DNA from: CAVVNP01 sp963800235
Lineage (GTDB): Bacteria; Actinomycetota; Acidimicrobiia; Acidimicrobiales; Iamiaceae
Assembly (NCBI GenBank): GCA_963800235.1
Contig: CAWDAD010000001.1
Span: 1,550,001 to 1,614,000 of the forward strand
DNA length: 64,000 nucleotides
Direction of reading: 5' to 3'
Part shown: one piece after another, positions 49,707-57,362 of the stretch
Position numbering within the stretch: position 1 is the first letter of the stretch
Layout: the number at the start of each line of letters is the position of its first letter
Position numbers and translations under genes: made by a program
The notes under the pieces: generated by a model
Told to the model about the DNA's origin: nothing
What the model saw: the letters and a program-made list of their open reading frames with translations, nothing else
Databases searched by the model: none

Positions 49707-51792
49707 CGGAACCCTCGGTATCGGAATCGTCCGGAAGGTCGTCGTCGGGATCGAACCACCCGAGGAGCTTCTGCAGGGCATCGGCATCGAGGCGATCGGC
49801 ACTGGATGCTCGACCTGCCTCATCGAAGTGGACCCCCTCGCTGGCGAGCACGTCGTGGGGGTCCCGAGAGTCGTTCGGATCGGACCAACGAAAACCATCG
49901 GCAACTCGTCCGTCGATGGTCAACACGCGATACGCCTTCGCCAACGACGGGTTCGACACGATGTGGTTCCCAACAGCTTGGGCAGCCGTACCGGCCACGG
50001 CCGCAAGGTCTGCGTAGGCAGTCCAGTGCCCGTCCGGGATGGCGGCAATAGCTGCGTGCATGCGAGCCCAATCGAATCCGATCGGCCCCTCGCTGACCCC
50101 AGGCACCGGCGGGGGCCAGATACGGATCGCACGCTCGGCGAGCTCCTCTGCTCGAGCGAGGATCTCCCTCCTTCCCCAGCGCTGCTTCTCGACGAGATCG
50201 CGGTTCAACGAAAGGTGGCTATCGCCGTAGATCTGCTGCTTGCGCTCGAAGGGCTTGTTGCTGAGCTCCGAGTTGTATGCAGTCAGCGTCAAGTTTCCCA
50301 GGGTGTGCACAAGCTCGCGGCTGACGGCCTCCGCGTCATCGCCAGCTCGGCTCATCTCCTCGATCCACTCTGCGGACAGGCTCTGCGGGAGGATGTGCTC
50401 CACCGATAGGTGCAGCTTCGATAGGTCGGCCAGCTCGCGATTTCTGAAGCTCTCCTCGAGGCGCTCCAACACCATTCGACGCTGTTCAGCTCGGCCGTAG
50501 TAGTAGAACGGCCGCGCCGTGGAGGCCAGCCGTATCTCCCCATCACTCGCCCAGAACTTTCGCTCGGTCGACAGCTGGTAGCGCACGCCGTCGAGGACCG
50601 GCCCATGTTCCTGTCGGAGTTGCATCACGATCTGGACGAAGATCCGGTTCAGGTTCTTGGTGGAGACCCCGACGAGTAGCCGACGGACGAGGAAGCTCTC
50701 GATGTTGAGCAGGACCTCGGACATCTCGCCCGGACCAAGATCACCCTGCTCCCGAAGCTCGTAGAGGTACATGACGAGTGGGTGGACCGTCGTGGCCCGC
50801 CATCGTGCGACGAAGCGAAGTCCCCGTCGAACTCCTTCGTGATCCTCCTTCGATGGATCCAGGATCCGTTCGTAGTGGCGAGCCCGAACCGCCAGATCAC
50901 GGATCTGTTCCTCGATGGCGGCTTCGTCGTGCTCGAACGGCTGGAGGCGCGATTGCTGCGCCCGATAGACGTTGTCGTCTCGCACGTCGATCCCGCGACG
51001 TCGGAGGTCGACGCGAGCCAGCCCTTCGAGGTTGTCGGCGCCGAGCCGTTCCTGCATCGGTCGCCAAACCTCTCGGTAGACCTCCTTATCCCGGGTGGGG
51101 AGGAGCATGAACATGTAGTTGCGCAGGAGGTCCGCCTGGGTGAGCCCCACGCCGGTTGCGTTCAGGGATTCGAAGATCCGATGGACGTTGTCCCCTTGCT
51201 GCGCGGTGATGTCGACGATGGCCAGCTTGGAGACGATCACCGTCTCCAGGAGCGACAGGTCCAACGGCTCGTCGTCCGGCCCGGGCAGAGCCATCTGGAC
51301 CTCGAAGAACCGGTAGGCCTTTGAGATCAGACCCTTGCCCGCGCCGGCGTGGTCGGCTTTGATGCATGCGAAGTACTCCGCTCGATCGTCCTCGGTGGGC
51401 ACGAACTTCCACCGGTCATGTGGTTCCTTCGACCACGGGTTGACGAGGTACTGGTTCGTGATCCGGTCGAAGGCCGTAGGGTCGTCGCTGGCGGCGTCGC
51501 GCAGGGCGCACAAGGCGAGGGTCAGTGTGGTCAGCCGCTGCTGACCGTCCACGACCAGGTAGGCGGGGAGTGCGGCGGGTGCAGGGGTCGGCGCCAGGAC
51601 GAAGCTGCCGATGAAGTGCCCGTCCTGACCGTTCGTCGGCGGGCTACCGGGCAGGCTGAGCTCGTACTGGCCGAGGATGTCCCGCCAGAGCTGCGCATGG
51701 TCGCGCTCCTTCCACGTGTACGTGCGCTGGAACAGTGGGACTCGAAACTGCTTCGAGCCTCCGACAAGCTCCTGCAGGGTCGTCTCGGTCAC
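49696..51792 (-). CDS. GmrSD-like DUF262/DUF1524 nuclease with ATL-like C-terminal domain
   Basis: A 698-residue protein. DUF262 has VPLFQRTYTWKERD, DGQQRLTTLTLAL (82-94), and IFESLNATGVGLTQADLLRN. DUF1524 carries the HNH core: SVEHILPQSLS, HTLGNLTLTAYNSELSNKPF. These are GmrS and GmrD halves fused, a type IV restriction enzyme that cuts modified (glucosylated) phage DNA. The last ~120 residues hold an alkyltransferase-like domain (WTAYADLAAVAGTAAQAVGN), where the MGMT PCHR is replaced by AYRV, so it can bind but not repair alkylated bases. It is 14 bp after hsdM and the last gene of the defence operon. Confidence 0.9.
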   Translation of the reverse strand: MTETTLQELVGGSKQFRVPLFQRTYTWKERDHAQLWRDILGQYELSLPGSPPTNGQDGHFIGSFVLAPTPAPAALPAYLVVDGQQRLTTLTLALCALRDAASDDPTAFDRITNQYLVNPWSKEPHDRWKFVPTEDDRAEYFACIKADHAGAGKGLISKAYRFFEVQMALPGPDDEPLDLSLLETVIVSKLAIVDITAQQGDNVHRIFESLNATGVGLTQADLLRNYMFMLLPTRDKEVYREVWRPMQERLGADNLEGLARVDLRRRGIDVRDDNVYRAQQSRLQPFEHDEAAIEEQIRDLAVRARHYERILDPSKEDHEGVRRGLRFVARWRATTVHPLVMYLYELREQGDLGPGEMSEVLLNIESFLVRRLLVGVSTKNLNRIFVQIVMQLRQEHGPVLDGVRYQLSTERKFWASDGEIRLASTARPFYYYGRAEQRRMVLERLEESFRNRELADLSKLHLSVEHILPQSLSAEWIEEMSRAGDDAEAVSRELVHTLGNLTLTAYNSELSNKPFERKQQIYGDSHLSLNRDLVEKQRWGRREILARAEELAERAIRIWPPPVPGVSEGPIGFDWARMHAAIAAIPDGHWTAYADLAAVAGTAAQAVGNHIVSNPSLAKAYRVLTIDGRVADGFRWSDPNDSRDPHDVLASEGVHFDEAGRASSADRLDADALQKLLGWFDPDDDLPDDSDTEGSATA

Positions 51793-51806
51793 GCGCGAAG
51801 GGCGAG

Positions 51807-53291
51807 CTACTCCTCGGTCTCAGGGTTCACGCCGATGCCCTGGAGCGATTCGGCCAGTTCGGTGAGCTCGGCGAGGGCGGCTTCGAGATCCTCGACGATC
51901 TCGGCGGCGATGACGCCGGGCGGCGGCAGGTTGTCGGTGTCCTCGAGGCTCTCGTCGCGCTGCCAGAAGATGTCGAGGCTGGCCTTGTCGCGGGCGACGA
52001 GCTCGTCGTACTCGAAGCGGCGGAACCGCTCGCTCTCGACCCGTCGACCTCGGTCGCCGGGTCGGTAGCAGTCGACGAAATCGTCGAGGTCGGCACGGGT
52101 GAGCGGGTTCGTCTTGAGGGTGAAGTGCTCGTTGGTGCGGAGGTCGTAGATCCAGAGCGCCTTCGTCCAAGGCGTGTCCGAGCCGGACTTGCGGTCGAAG
52201 AAGAGCACGTTGGCCTTCACGCCCTGGGCGTAGAAGATGCCGGTCGGCAGGCGCAGCAGGGTGTGGACGTCGCACTCGTACAGCAGCCGCCGACGGATCG
52301 TCTCCCCGGCCCCGCCCTCGAACAGCACGTTGTCGGGCACGACCACCGCAGCCGTTCCCTCGACCTTGAGCAAGGTCTTGACGTGCTGCACGAAGTTGAG
52401 CTGCTTGTTCGAGGTCGATGCCCAGAAGTCGTCGCGGACCACGGTCAGGCTCTGGCGTTCGGCCTTGCCCTCGCCGTTCAGGATGGTGACCGAAGACTTC
52501 TTCCCGAACGGTGGGTTGGTCAGCACCATGTCGAACCGCTCGCCCGGGTCGGCCCGCAGCGCGTCGTCGACGTGGACCGGGCTGTCGGAGTCGGGGCCCT
52601 CGATGCCGTGAAGCAGCAGGTTCATGGCGCAGAGCCGGGCGGTGTTGTCGACGATCTCCCAGCCGGTGAACAACCCGGAGCGCAGGTGCCTGGTCTGGTC
52701 GGGATCGAGGCTCGGGTGGTGCCGCAGGATGTGATCGAACGCGGACAGGAAGAACCCGCCGGTGCCACAGGCCGGGTCGCAGATGCGCAGGTCCGGGGTG
52801 GGCTGCATGACGTCGACCATCGCCGAGATGAGCGCCCGCGGCGTGAAGTACTGCCCAGCACCTGACCTGATGTCGGCGGCGTTGCGCTCGAGCAGGCCCT
52901 CGTAGGCGTCGCCCTTGACGTCGGCGTCGAGGGTCATCCACTCCTCGTTGCCGATCAGGTCCTTGATGAGGCGTTCGAGCTTGGCCGGGTCCTGGATGCG
53001 GTTCTGGGCCTTGCGGAACACGACGCCCAACATGTCCTCGCCCCGCCCGAGCTGGTTGAGGATGGCGATGTAGTGCGCTTCGAGCGCCTCGCCCTTCAGC
53101 TCGAGCAGCGACGGCCAGTCGGAGCCCTCGGGCACGATCCGATCGAGGCCGAGCTGGCGCTGCTCGTCTGCCATCTTGAGGAACAGCAGGTAGGTGAGCT
53201 GCTCCAGGTAGTCGCCGTAGGACAGCCCGTCGTCACGGAGGATGTTGCAGTAGTTCCACAGCTTGTCGACGATCGCCTTGCTGTCGCTCAC
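51807..53291 (-). CDS. hsdM: Type I restriction-modification DNA methyltransferase subunit M
   Basis: The 494-residue N6-adenine methyltransferase has a helical N-terminus (YGDYLEQLTYLLFLKMADE), QYFTPRALISAMV, the SAM motif DPACGTGGF, and the catalytic TNPPFG. It works with HsdS to modify and with HsdR to restrict. It is separated from hsdR/hsdS by five genes, which is unusual. The GTG start overlaps the hepT stop (GTGA). Confidence 0.95.
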   Translation of the reverse strand: MSDSKAIVDKLWNYCNILRDDGLSYGDYLEQLTYLLFLKMADEQRQLGLDRIVPEGSDWPSLLELKGEALEAHYIAILNQLGRGEDMLGVVFRKAQNRIQDPAKLERLIKDLIGNEEWMTLDADVKGDAYEGLLERNAADIRSGAGQYFTPRALISAMVDVMQPTPDLRICDPACGTGGFFLSAFDHILRHHPSLDPDQTRHLRSGLFTGWEIVDNTARLCAMNLLLHGIEGPDSDSPVHVDDALRADPGERFDMVLTNPPFGKKSSVTILNGEGKAERQSLTVVRDDFWASTSNKQLNFVQHVKTLLKVEGTAAVVVPDNVLFEGGAGETIRRRLLYECDVHTLLRLPTGIFYAQGVKANVLFFDRKSGSDTPWTKALWIYDLRTNEHFTLKTNPLTRADLDDFVDCYRPGDRGRRVESERFRRFEYDELVARDKASLDIFWQRDESLEDTDNLPPPGVIAAEIVEDLEAALAELTELAESLQGIGVNPETEE

Positions 53292-53632
53292 CCGTCCTCC
53301 CCTAAGAGGACGTTCAACAACTCGAGGAGCACCGGAACCCGAGAGGTCGCCACTTCCCAGACGATTCGATCATCGATCGAGGCGTAGCCGTGGACGAGGA
53401 GGTTGCGGAAAGCCACGATGCGGGGCAGGTCTTCTATTCGACCAGCGAGGTCGGTGTCGGTTCGACGGAGCAGGTTCAGCGCCTCGCCGACTATCTCGAA
53501 CTGCCGCTCGACCGCAGAACGCAGGAACACATCGGTCGAATACTCGTCCCAAGTTCGGTCGGCGATGAAGTCGGTGACCCGCTCGGACGCTCGTCGGGCG
53601 TCCCACAGGTAGGCACGAGCATCAGGCGGCAT
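53288..53632 (-). CDS. hepT: HepT-type HEPN ribonuclease toxin
   Basis: The 114-residue HEPN protein carries R76-NLLV-H81-G-Y83, the RX4HXY motif of HepT toxins. The partner MntA AMPylates the tyrosine of this motif, inactivating the RNase. The start ATG overlaps mntA by 11 nt and the stop overlaps hsdM by four, so the toxin is embedded in the restriction operon. Confidence 0.92.
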   Translation of the reverse strand: MPPDARAYLWDARRASERVTDFIADRTWDEYSTDVFLRSAVERQFEIVGEALNLLRRTDTDLAGRIEDLPRIVAFRNLLVHGYASIDDRIVWEVATSRVPVLLELLNVLLGEDG

Positions 53633-53930
53633 AGATCGCCTGTCGCGAGCGCTCGACGGCGGCGGCGAAATAGGGGTTCTCCAGCGCCGACGGGTCAACC
53701 ATATCGACGGGCCGACCGAGCAGCTCCTCCAGCGCCTCCTTGAGCCCGAAGAATGCATCGAAGCGGCTGAGCCCGTCCGGAGGTTCCAGCTCGACGAGGA
53801 AATCGATGTCGCTGCGCGACGGATCGAAGGCCCCCCCGGCGGCGGACCCAAACACGTCGAGACGGCGGACGCCGAACCGAGTGCACAGAACGACCACCTC
53901 CTCGCGGTGCACATCGAGATCAGGGATCAT
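53622..53930 (-). CDS. mntA: MntA-type nucleotidyltransferase antitoxin
   Basis: A 102-residue minimal nucleotidyltransferase with FGSAAGG (27-33) and the metal pair D41-x-D43 (SRSDIDFLVEL). MntA proteins poly- or mono-AMPylate HepT tyrosine. The ATG at 53930 gives the usual length. It precedes hepT in the operon, the common order. Confidence 0.92.
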   Translation of the reverse strand: MIPDLDVHREEVVVLCTRFGVRRLDVFGSAAGGAFDPSRSDIDFLVELEPPDGLSRFDAFFGLKEALEELLGRPVDMVDPSALENPYFAAAVERSRQAIYAA

Positions 53931-54276
53931 GAAGGTCGTCTTTCGGTCGAGTGGGCCGGCACCATCGTCGCAGTTGTGGGTCAACGGCGGTCGCTCGATT
54001 GCTGCCGCCTCGGACTGGTCGTCCGGGGCTGGTGTCGTTCGGCGGCCCAAGGTCGTCCCAGCGAGCGATGGCGATCCGCGCGCCGCTGGCGATCAGTCCA
54101 CGCACCCGGGAGTCGAGTGCTTCAGCTAGTTCGATGCCCATCGAACGCTCGCTGCAGGACGGACACCCGAGCAGCGGCATGTCACGGATGACGGCGATAC
54201 ACCATGCCCGCTCGACCACCCTCGCCCGACGTATGGCGACGAGCGCCCCCTGCTCACACCTCGGGCAGCGCCTCAC
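53920..54276 (-). CDS. Small zinc-ribbon protein, unknown function
   Basis: The 118-residue protein has CPRC at 4-7 and CPSC at 38-41, a treble-clef or zinc-ribbon pattern resembling YgiT/MqsA N-domains, then a helical segment (MGIELAEALDSRVRGLI). No HTH of MqsA is recognisable in the Pro/Arg/Thr-rich end. The GTG start overlaps the DUF5131 stop (GTGA), and the end overlaps mntA by 11 nt. It may be a regulator or a subunit of the Tcm module. Confidence 0.65.
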   Translation of the reverse strand: MRRCPRCEQGALVAIRRARVVERAWCIAVIRDMPLLGCPSCSERSMGIELAEALDSRVRGLIASGARIAIARWDDLGPPNDTSPGRPVRGGSNRATAVDPQLRRWCRPTRPKDDLHDP

Positions 54277-55067
54277 TCGCCCACCCGAATGCGCTCGGGG
54301 CGTCGGCCGAGCCCGGTCCTGATGCTCAGCCCGGCCTCGTCATCCGGGTACTGGCTCCACTCCTCGTCGCCGAGGCGGCGTCCCCCCGCCTTGGGGAATC
54401 GGCCGCCCCACTGCTTGAAGAAGAACGGCGTGCTCGATTGACGGCACGCGTCACGGATGGCGAGGAGCCAGTCCTCTGAGACCGGCCGAGCCTTCGGGCC
54501 GCTCTCGCCGCCAGCGATCACCCAGTCGATCCCGTCGAGGTCGACCTTGACCGGACCGAGGAGCGGTTCGAGCGACAGCATGCGGACCGCGGCGGGCACC
54601 GTCCGCAGGTGGTCAGCTCGGAAGGCGTAGGCCTGCAACTCGATCGACACCCCCATCCACACGTTGTCCGGCCACGGGAGGCTGCCGGCCAGGGAGGCGA
54701 GGCGCTTCGAGCGCTTGGTGAGCACCTGGTACTGGTGCTGTGGCGTGTCGGCCATCACGGCGAAGACGCTGCGGACGAAGTCGAGAGGCACGTCCGGATG
54801 GAACAGGTCGCTCATCGAGTTCACGAAGACTCGACGCGGCCTGGACCACGTCCTCGGCAGGTCGAGGACATCGGGGTGCACCGTCAGCCCAAAGCCTGGA
54901 CCGCTCGTCCGTGGGTCACCGTCGAGCTGGTACTTGGGCTGGCCCATGGCCTTGAGCCGGGTCGCCATCACCAGCGCGTAGCAGTGGTCGCACCCGGGCG
55001 ACGTGCGATCGCACCCCGTCGTGGGGTTCCACGTCGCGTCCGTCCACTCGATCGCAGACTCAGCCAT
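54273..55067 (-). CDS. DUF5131 (phage Gp37/Gp68-like) three-Cys-motif protein
   Basis: A 264-residue member of the phage Gp37/Gp68 family: TDATWNPTTGC, then a radical-SAM-like cysteine cluster C19-x6-C26-x2-C29 (GCDHCYA), GFGLTVHPDVL, VFVNSMSDLFHPDV, YQVLTKRSKRL, and MGVSIE, GGESGPKARPV. Such proteins are regularly encoded next to TcmP. Their biochemical role is unknown. The ATG at 55067 sits 8 nt after GGAGG, better than the ATG at 55073. Confidence 0.88.
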   Translation of the reverse strand: MAESAIEWTDATWNPTTGCDRTSPGCDHCYALVMATRLKAMGQPKYQLDGDPRTSGPGFGLTVHPDVLDLPRTWSRPRRVFVNSMSDLFHPDVPLDFVRSVFAVMADTPQHQYQVLTKRSKRLASLAGSLPWPDNVWMGVSIELQAYAFRADHLRTVPAAVRMLSLEPLLGPVKVDLDGIDWVIAGGESGPKARPVSEDWLLAIRDACRQSSTPFFFKQWGGRFPKAGGRRLGDEEWSQYPDDEAGLSIRTGLGRRPERIRVGE

Positions 55068-56004
55068 CGGCATAACCTCCGCTGTCCAGCTCCTCCCACG
55101 GCGGCAGGTCGAGTGGGAACTCACTGCGCCACCCGCTGTGGAGGTCCTCGTAGAGCGGCCGCGGCTCGGCCACATCGAACAGCGTGTCGGGTCGGGGACG
55201 GACCCGCTCCCGCTCTTGTGCCCACCTCATGATCTGCTGGCCAGCGTCGTGGTCGCTGGCGAACACCATGGCGTAGAGCTCGTTGCGGGAGTTCTCGATG
55301 GGTCGCACGAGCAGGTGCTCGTACCCGAGCTCGGCCAGCCGATCCATGTAGAGGTACAGATAGGCCCGCTTGGCATCACCGGGGCTGATCCGCCCCTCGA
55401 GCCGGGCGTGCCACACCGTCTCCCACGGACCCCAGGCGCCGTAGAGGCGCGCCACCTGTAGCGGGAAGCCGCGGGACTCCGCCTGCTCCCGGTTGCCACC
55501 CAACATTCGAACGATGCCGCCGGACGAGAACAAGACCCACATCTCGACCTTGCTACGGCCGTGCTGCGTGGCATACGCCCGCTTGTGGTCGGCGATCTGC
55601 TTGATCGTCGACCAGTGCAACTCCATGCCATCGGGGTCGAGGAAGGCGAAGGTTGGCGCCTGGACCGGCAGGTCGGTGAGCGTGCCAGTCATCTTCTGAT
55701 TGCAGTCGCCCGAGATCACATCGAAGTCGATACGAGGGTCTCGCTCGAGGCTCCTGAGGGATGCCGCGCGGGTGTCGCTCTTCTCGAACAACCGAACGTA
55801 GGTGAACGGCGGGGACACGCCGAGTGCGAGCTGAGCCGAGCCCGGGAACGTGCGATCAGAGCCCTTCAGCTGGTTGATCGTGTCGCCGGCGAAGGCGTCG
55901 ATGTACACACGGTTCGGCGCGCGCTGGGCGGCACGAGCAAACGCTTGGAGGTAGTCGTCGAGGATCGACACCTTCTCGTAGGAGTGCGGGCTCCACTCAC
56001 GCAT
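55060..56004 (-). CDS. tcmP: Three-Cys-motif partner protein TcmP
   Basis: The 314-residue product matches the TcmP family: WSPHSYEKVSILDDYLQAFA, VYIDAFAGD, and TFAFLDPDGMELHWSTIKQIA. The IDAFAGD and DPDG positions recall a Rossmann methyltransferase, suggesting SAM binding. TcmP proteins pair with DUF5131 and occur in defence neighbourhoods. The start is ATG 56004, 8 nt after TAGCGT. An upstream GTG (56052) overlapping the hsdS stop would add 16 residues. Confidence 0.88.
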   Translation of the reverse strand: MREWSPHSYEKVSILDDYLQAFARAAQRAPNRVYIDAFAGDTINQLKGSDRTFPGSAQLALGVSPPFTYVRLFEKSDTRAASLRSLERDPRIDFDVISGDCNQKMTGTLTDLPVQAPTFAFLDPDGMELHWSTIKQIADHKRAYATQHGRSKVEMWVLFSSGGIVRMLGGNREQAESRGFPLQVARLYGAWGPWETVWHARLEGRISPGDAKRAYLYLYMDRLAELGYEHLLVRPIENSRNELYAMVFASDHDAGQQIMRWAQERERVRPRPDTLFDVAEPRPLYEDLHSGWRSEFPLDLPPWEELDSGGYADG

Positions 56005-56012
56005 GGCTGCTA

Positions 56013-56018
56013 ACGCTA
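56013..56018 (-). promoter_or_regulatory. -10 box inside the defence operon, upstream of tcmP
   Basis: TAGCGT on the minus strand ends 8 nt before the tcmP ATG, with TTGAGT about 15 nt further up. It suggests that the tcmP and downstream genes can be transcribed as a leaderless message independent of hsdRS. Confidence 0.5.
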
Positions 56019-56048
56019 CGTAGGGGGTCTGACACTCAACCGCTGCCT

Positions 56049-57362
56049 TCACTGATGCGCCACAGCCCGGGCCGAAGCCACGGGTGAGTCGACGGCTCGC
56101 TCGGCCCGGATGTGTTCCAAGAGAACCGACGCCGGCTCGTCGTCCGGGTCCTGCGGGACGAGCCGCCCGGAGAACGCTGCGGCCAGGATGGAGCGCCGGA
56201 GACTCGCCGCTCTATCGCTTGAGCTCTGTAGGTCAGACCTTGCGCTCTCCAAACCGCCGAGAGCGTCAGTGATCTCATCGGCGAGGCGCCTCTGATCGCA
56301 CCTCTCGGGGACTCGAATTCGGAGTGCTCGGACCTTGGCCTGTGAGATGTTGCGCATCGAATCGCTCGTACCAGTCGCCACCTCGGACATCTGCGAGCGG
56401 ATCTGGGGGGAAGAGAGCGCGAGGTGAAGCCACGAGCGGTCGACCTCGGTCCGGGTCTGCAGTCGCATGCTCTTGTCACTCAGCAACAGCTTCGGCCGGG
56501 TGTTACCGACGAGGACGGAGGCGCCGACGTACTCACTCGTGTTCGCCCGGGAGAGCAGCAGGTCGCCCTCGCTGATCTCGTACCGGGGATCGACCGTGCT
56601 GGCGTCCGGGACGACCTTGTTCTCGTCCTGGTCGAACTCGCCCCACGTCATGGCGCTCACCTTGATGACACCCCATTCATCTGGGCCGGCGGGTCGGCCC
56701 GGGGTCTTGAACGACTTTCCTGCCTCGATGTCGAGGAGCAGGTCATTGAGCGGAACCACCTCACCAGAGGCCTGAGCCAAGCCGAGGATGTTGCGGCGCA
56801 ACGTGCGGAGTCGCGAGGCACCCGCACGCAGGGATGCCCCAGCGGCGTCGAGGCGGGAGAGGTATTCCTCGATGGCGGCGACGATCCGCTCCTGCTCGTG
56901 TCGTGGAGGCAGCGGAACTGTGACGAGCCGAAGCTTCTCCTGGGGCAGGTGCTTGATCGTCGTCCCGGTGAACAGTCGCTGGAGCTGACGTGAGGTCGAG
57001 AGGTGATGCAGCAGATGGGCCAAATAGGCAGACGCGACTGCTCGGCTCGGCCGGATCTTGTGAAGTGCCTTCTGCAGAGCGATCGATCCGGGACCCCGCC
57101 ACACGGCTGCTCTTCCAGGCTCCCCGCCCTCGCACGCGATCACGTCTCCTGGCCGCGCCAGCACTCGATCGAGCTCATCAGGCCTGATGTCCATCTGCGC
57201 CACGTCGGCGAGATCGAACGTTCCCCATCGCACGTTGACATTTCGGAGGTAAGGCGTCGGGTGTTCGCCGGTGGCCTGCTTCTTGTCGAGCATCTTCCCG
57301 AGCGAAGTGGATGCGACCTCTCCGACAGTCGTCCACGTCCAGCCGTTGGGCAGGTCGCTCAT
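56049..57362 (-). CDS. hsdS: Type I restriction specificity subunit S
   Basis: A 437-residue specificity protein with two target-recognition domains, each followed by a conserved helical spacer: LPPRHEQERIVAAIEEYLSR at about residue 160-180 and PERCDQRRLADEITDALGGL late in the protein. Each TRD reads half of a bipartite DNA site. The ATG overlaps the hsdR stop (ATGA). Confidence 0.93.
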   Translation of the reverse strand: MSDLPNGWTWTTVGEVASTSLGKMLDKKQATGEHPTPYLRNVNVRWGTFDLADVAQMDIRPDELDRVLARPGDVIACEGGEPGRAAVWRGPGSIALQKALHKIRPSRAVASAYLAHLLHHLSTSRQLQRLFTGTTIKHLPQEKLRLVTVPLPPRHEQERIVAAIEEYLSRLDAAGASLRAGASRLRTLRRNILGLAQASGEVVPLNDLLLDIEAGKSFKTPGRPAGPDEWGVIKVSAMTWGEFDQDENKVVPDASTVDPRYEISEGDLLLSRANTSEYVGASVLVGNTRPKLLLSDKSMRLQTRTEVDRSWLHLALSSPQIRSQMSEVATGTSDSMRNISQAKVRALRIRVPERCDQRRLADEITDALGGLESARSDLQSSSDRAASLRRSILAAAFSGRLVPQDPDDEPASVLLEHIRAERAVDSPVASARAVAHQ

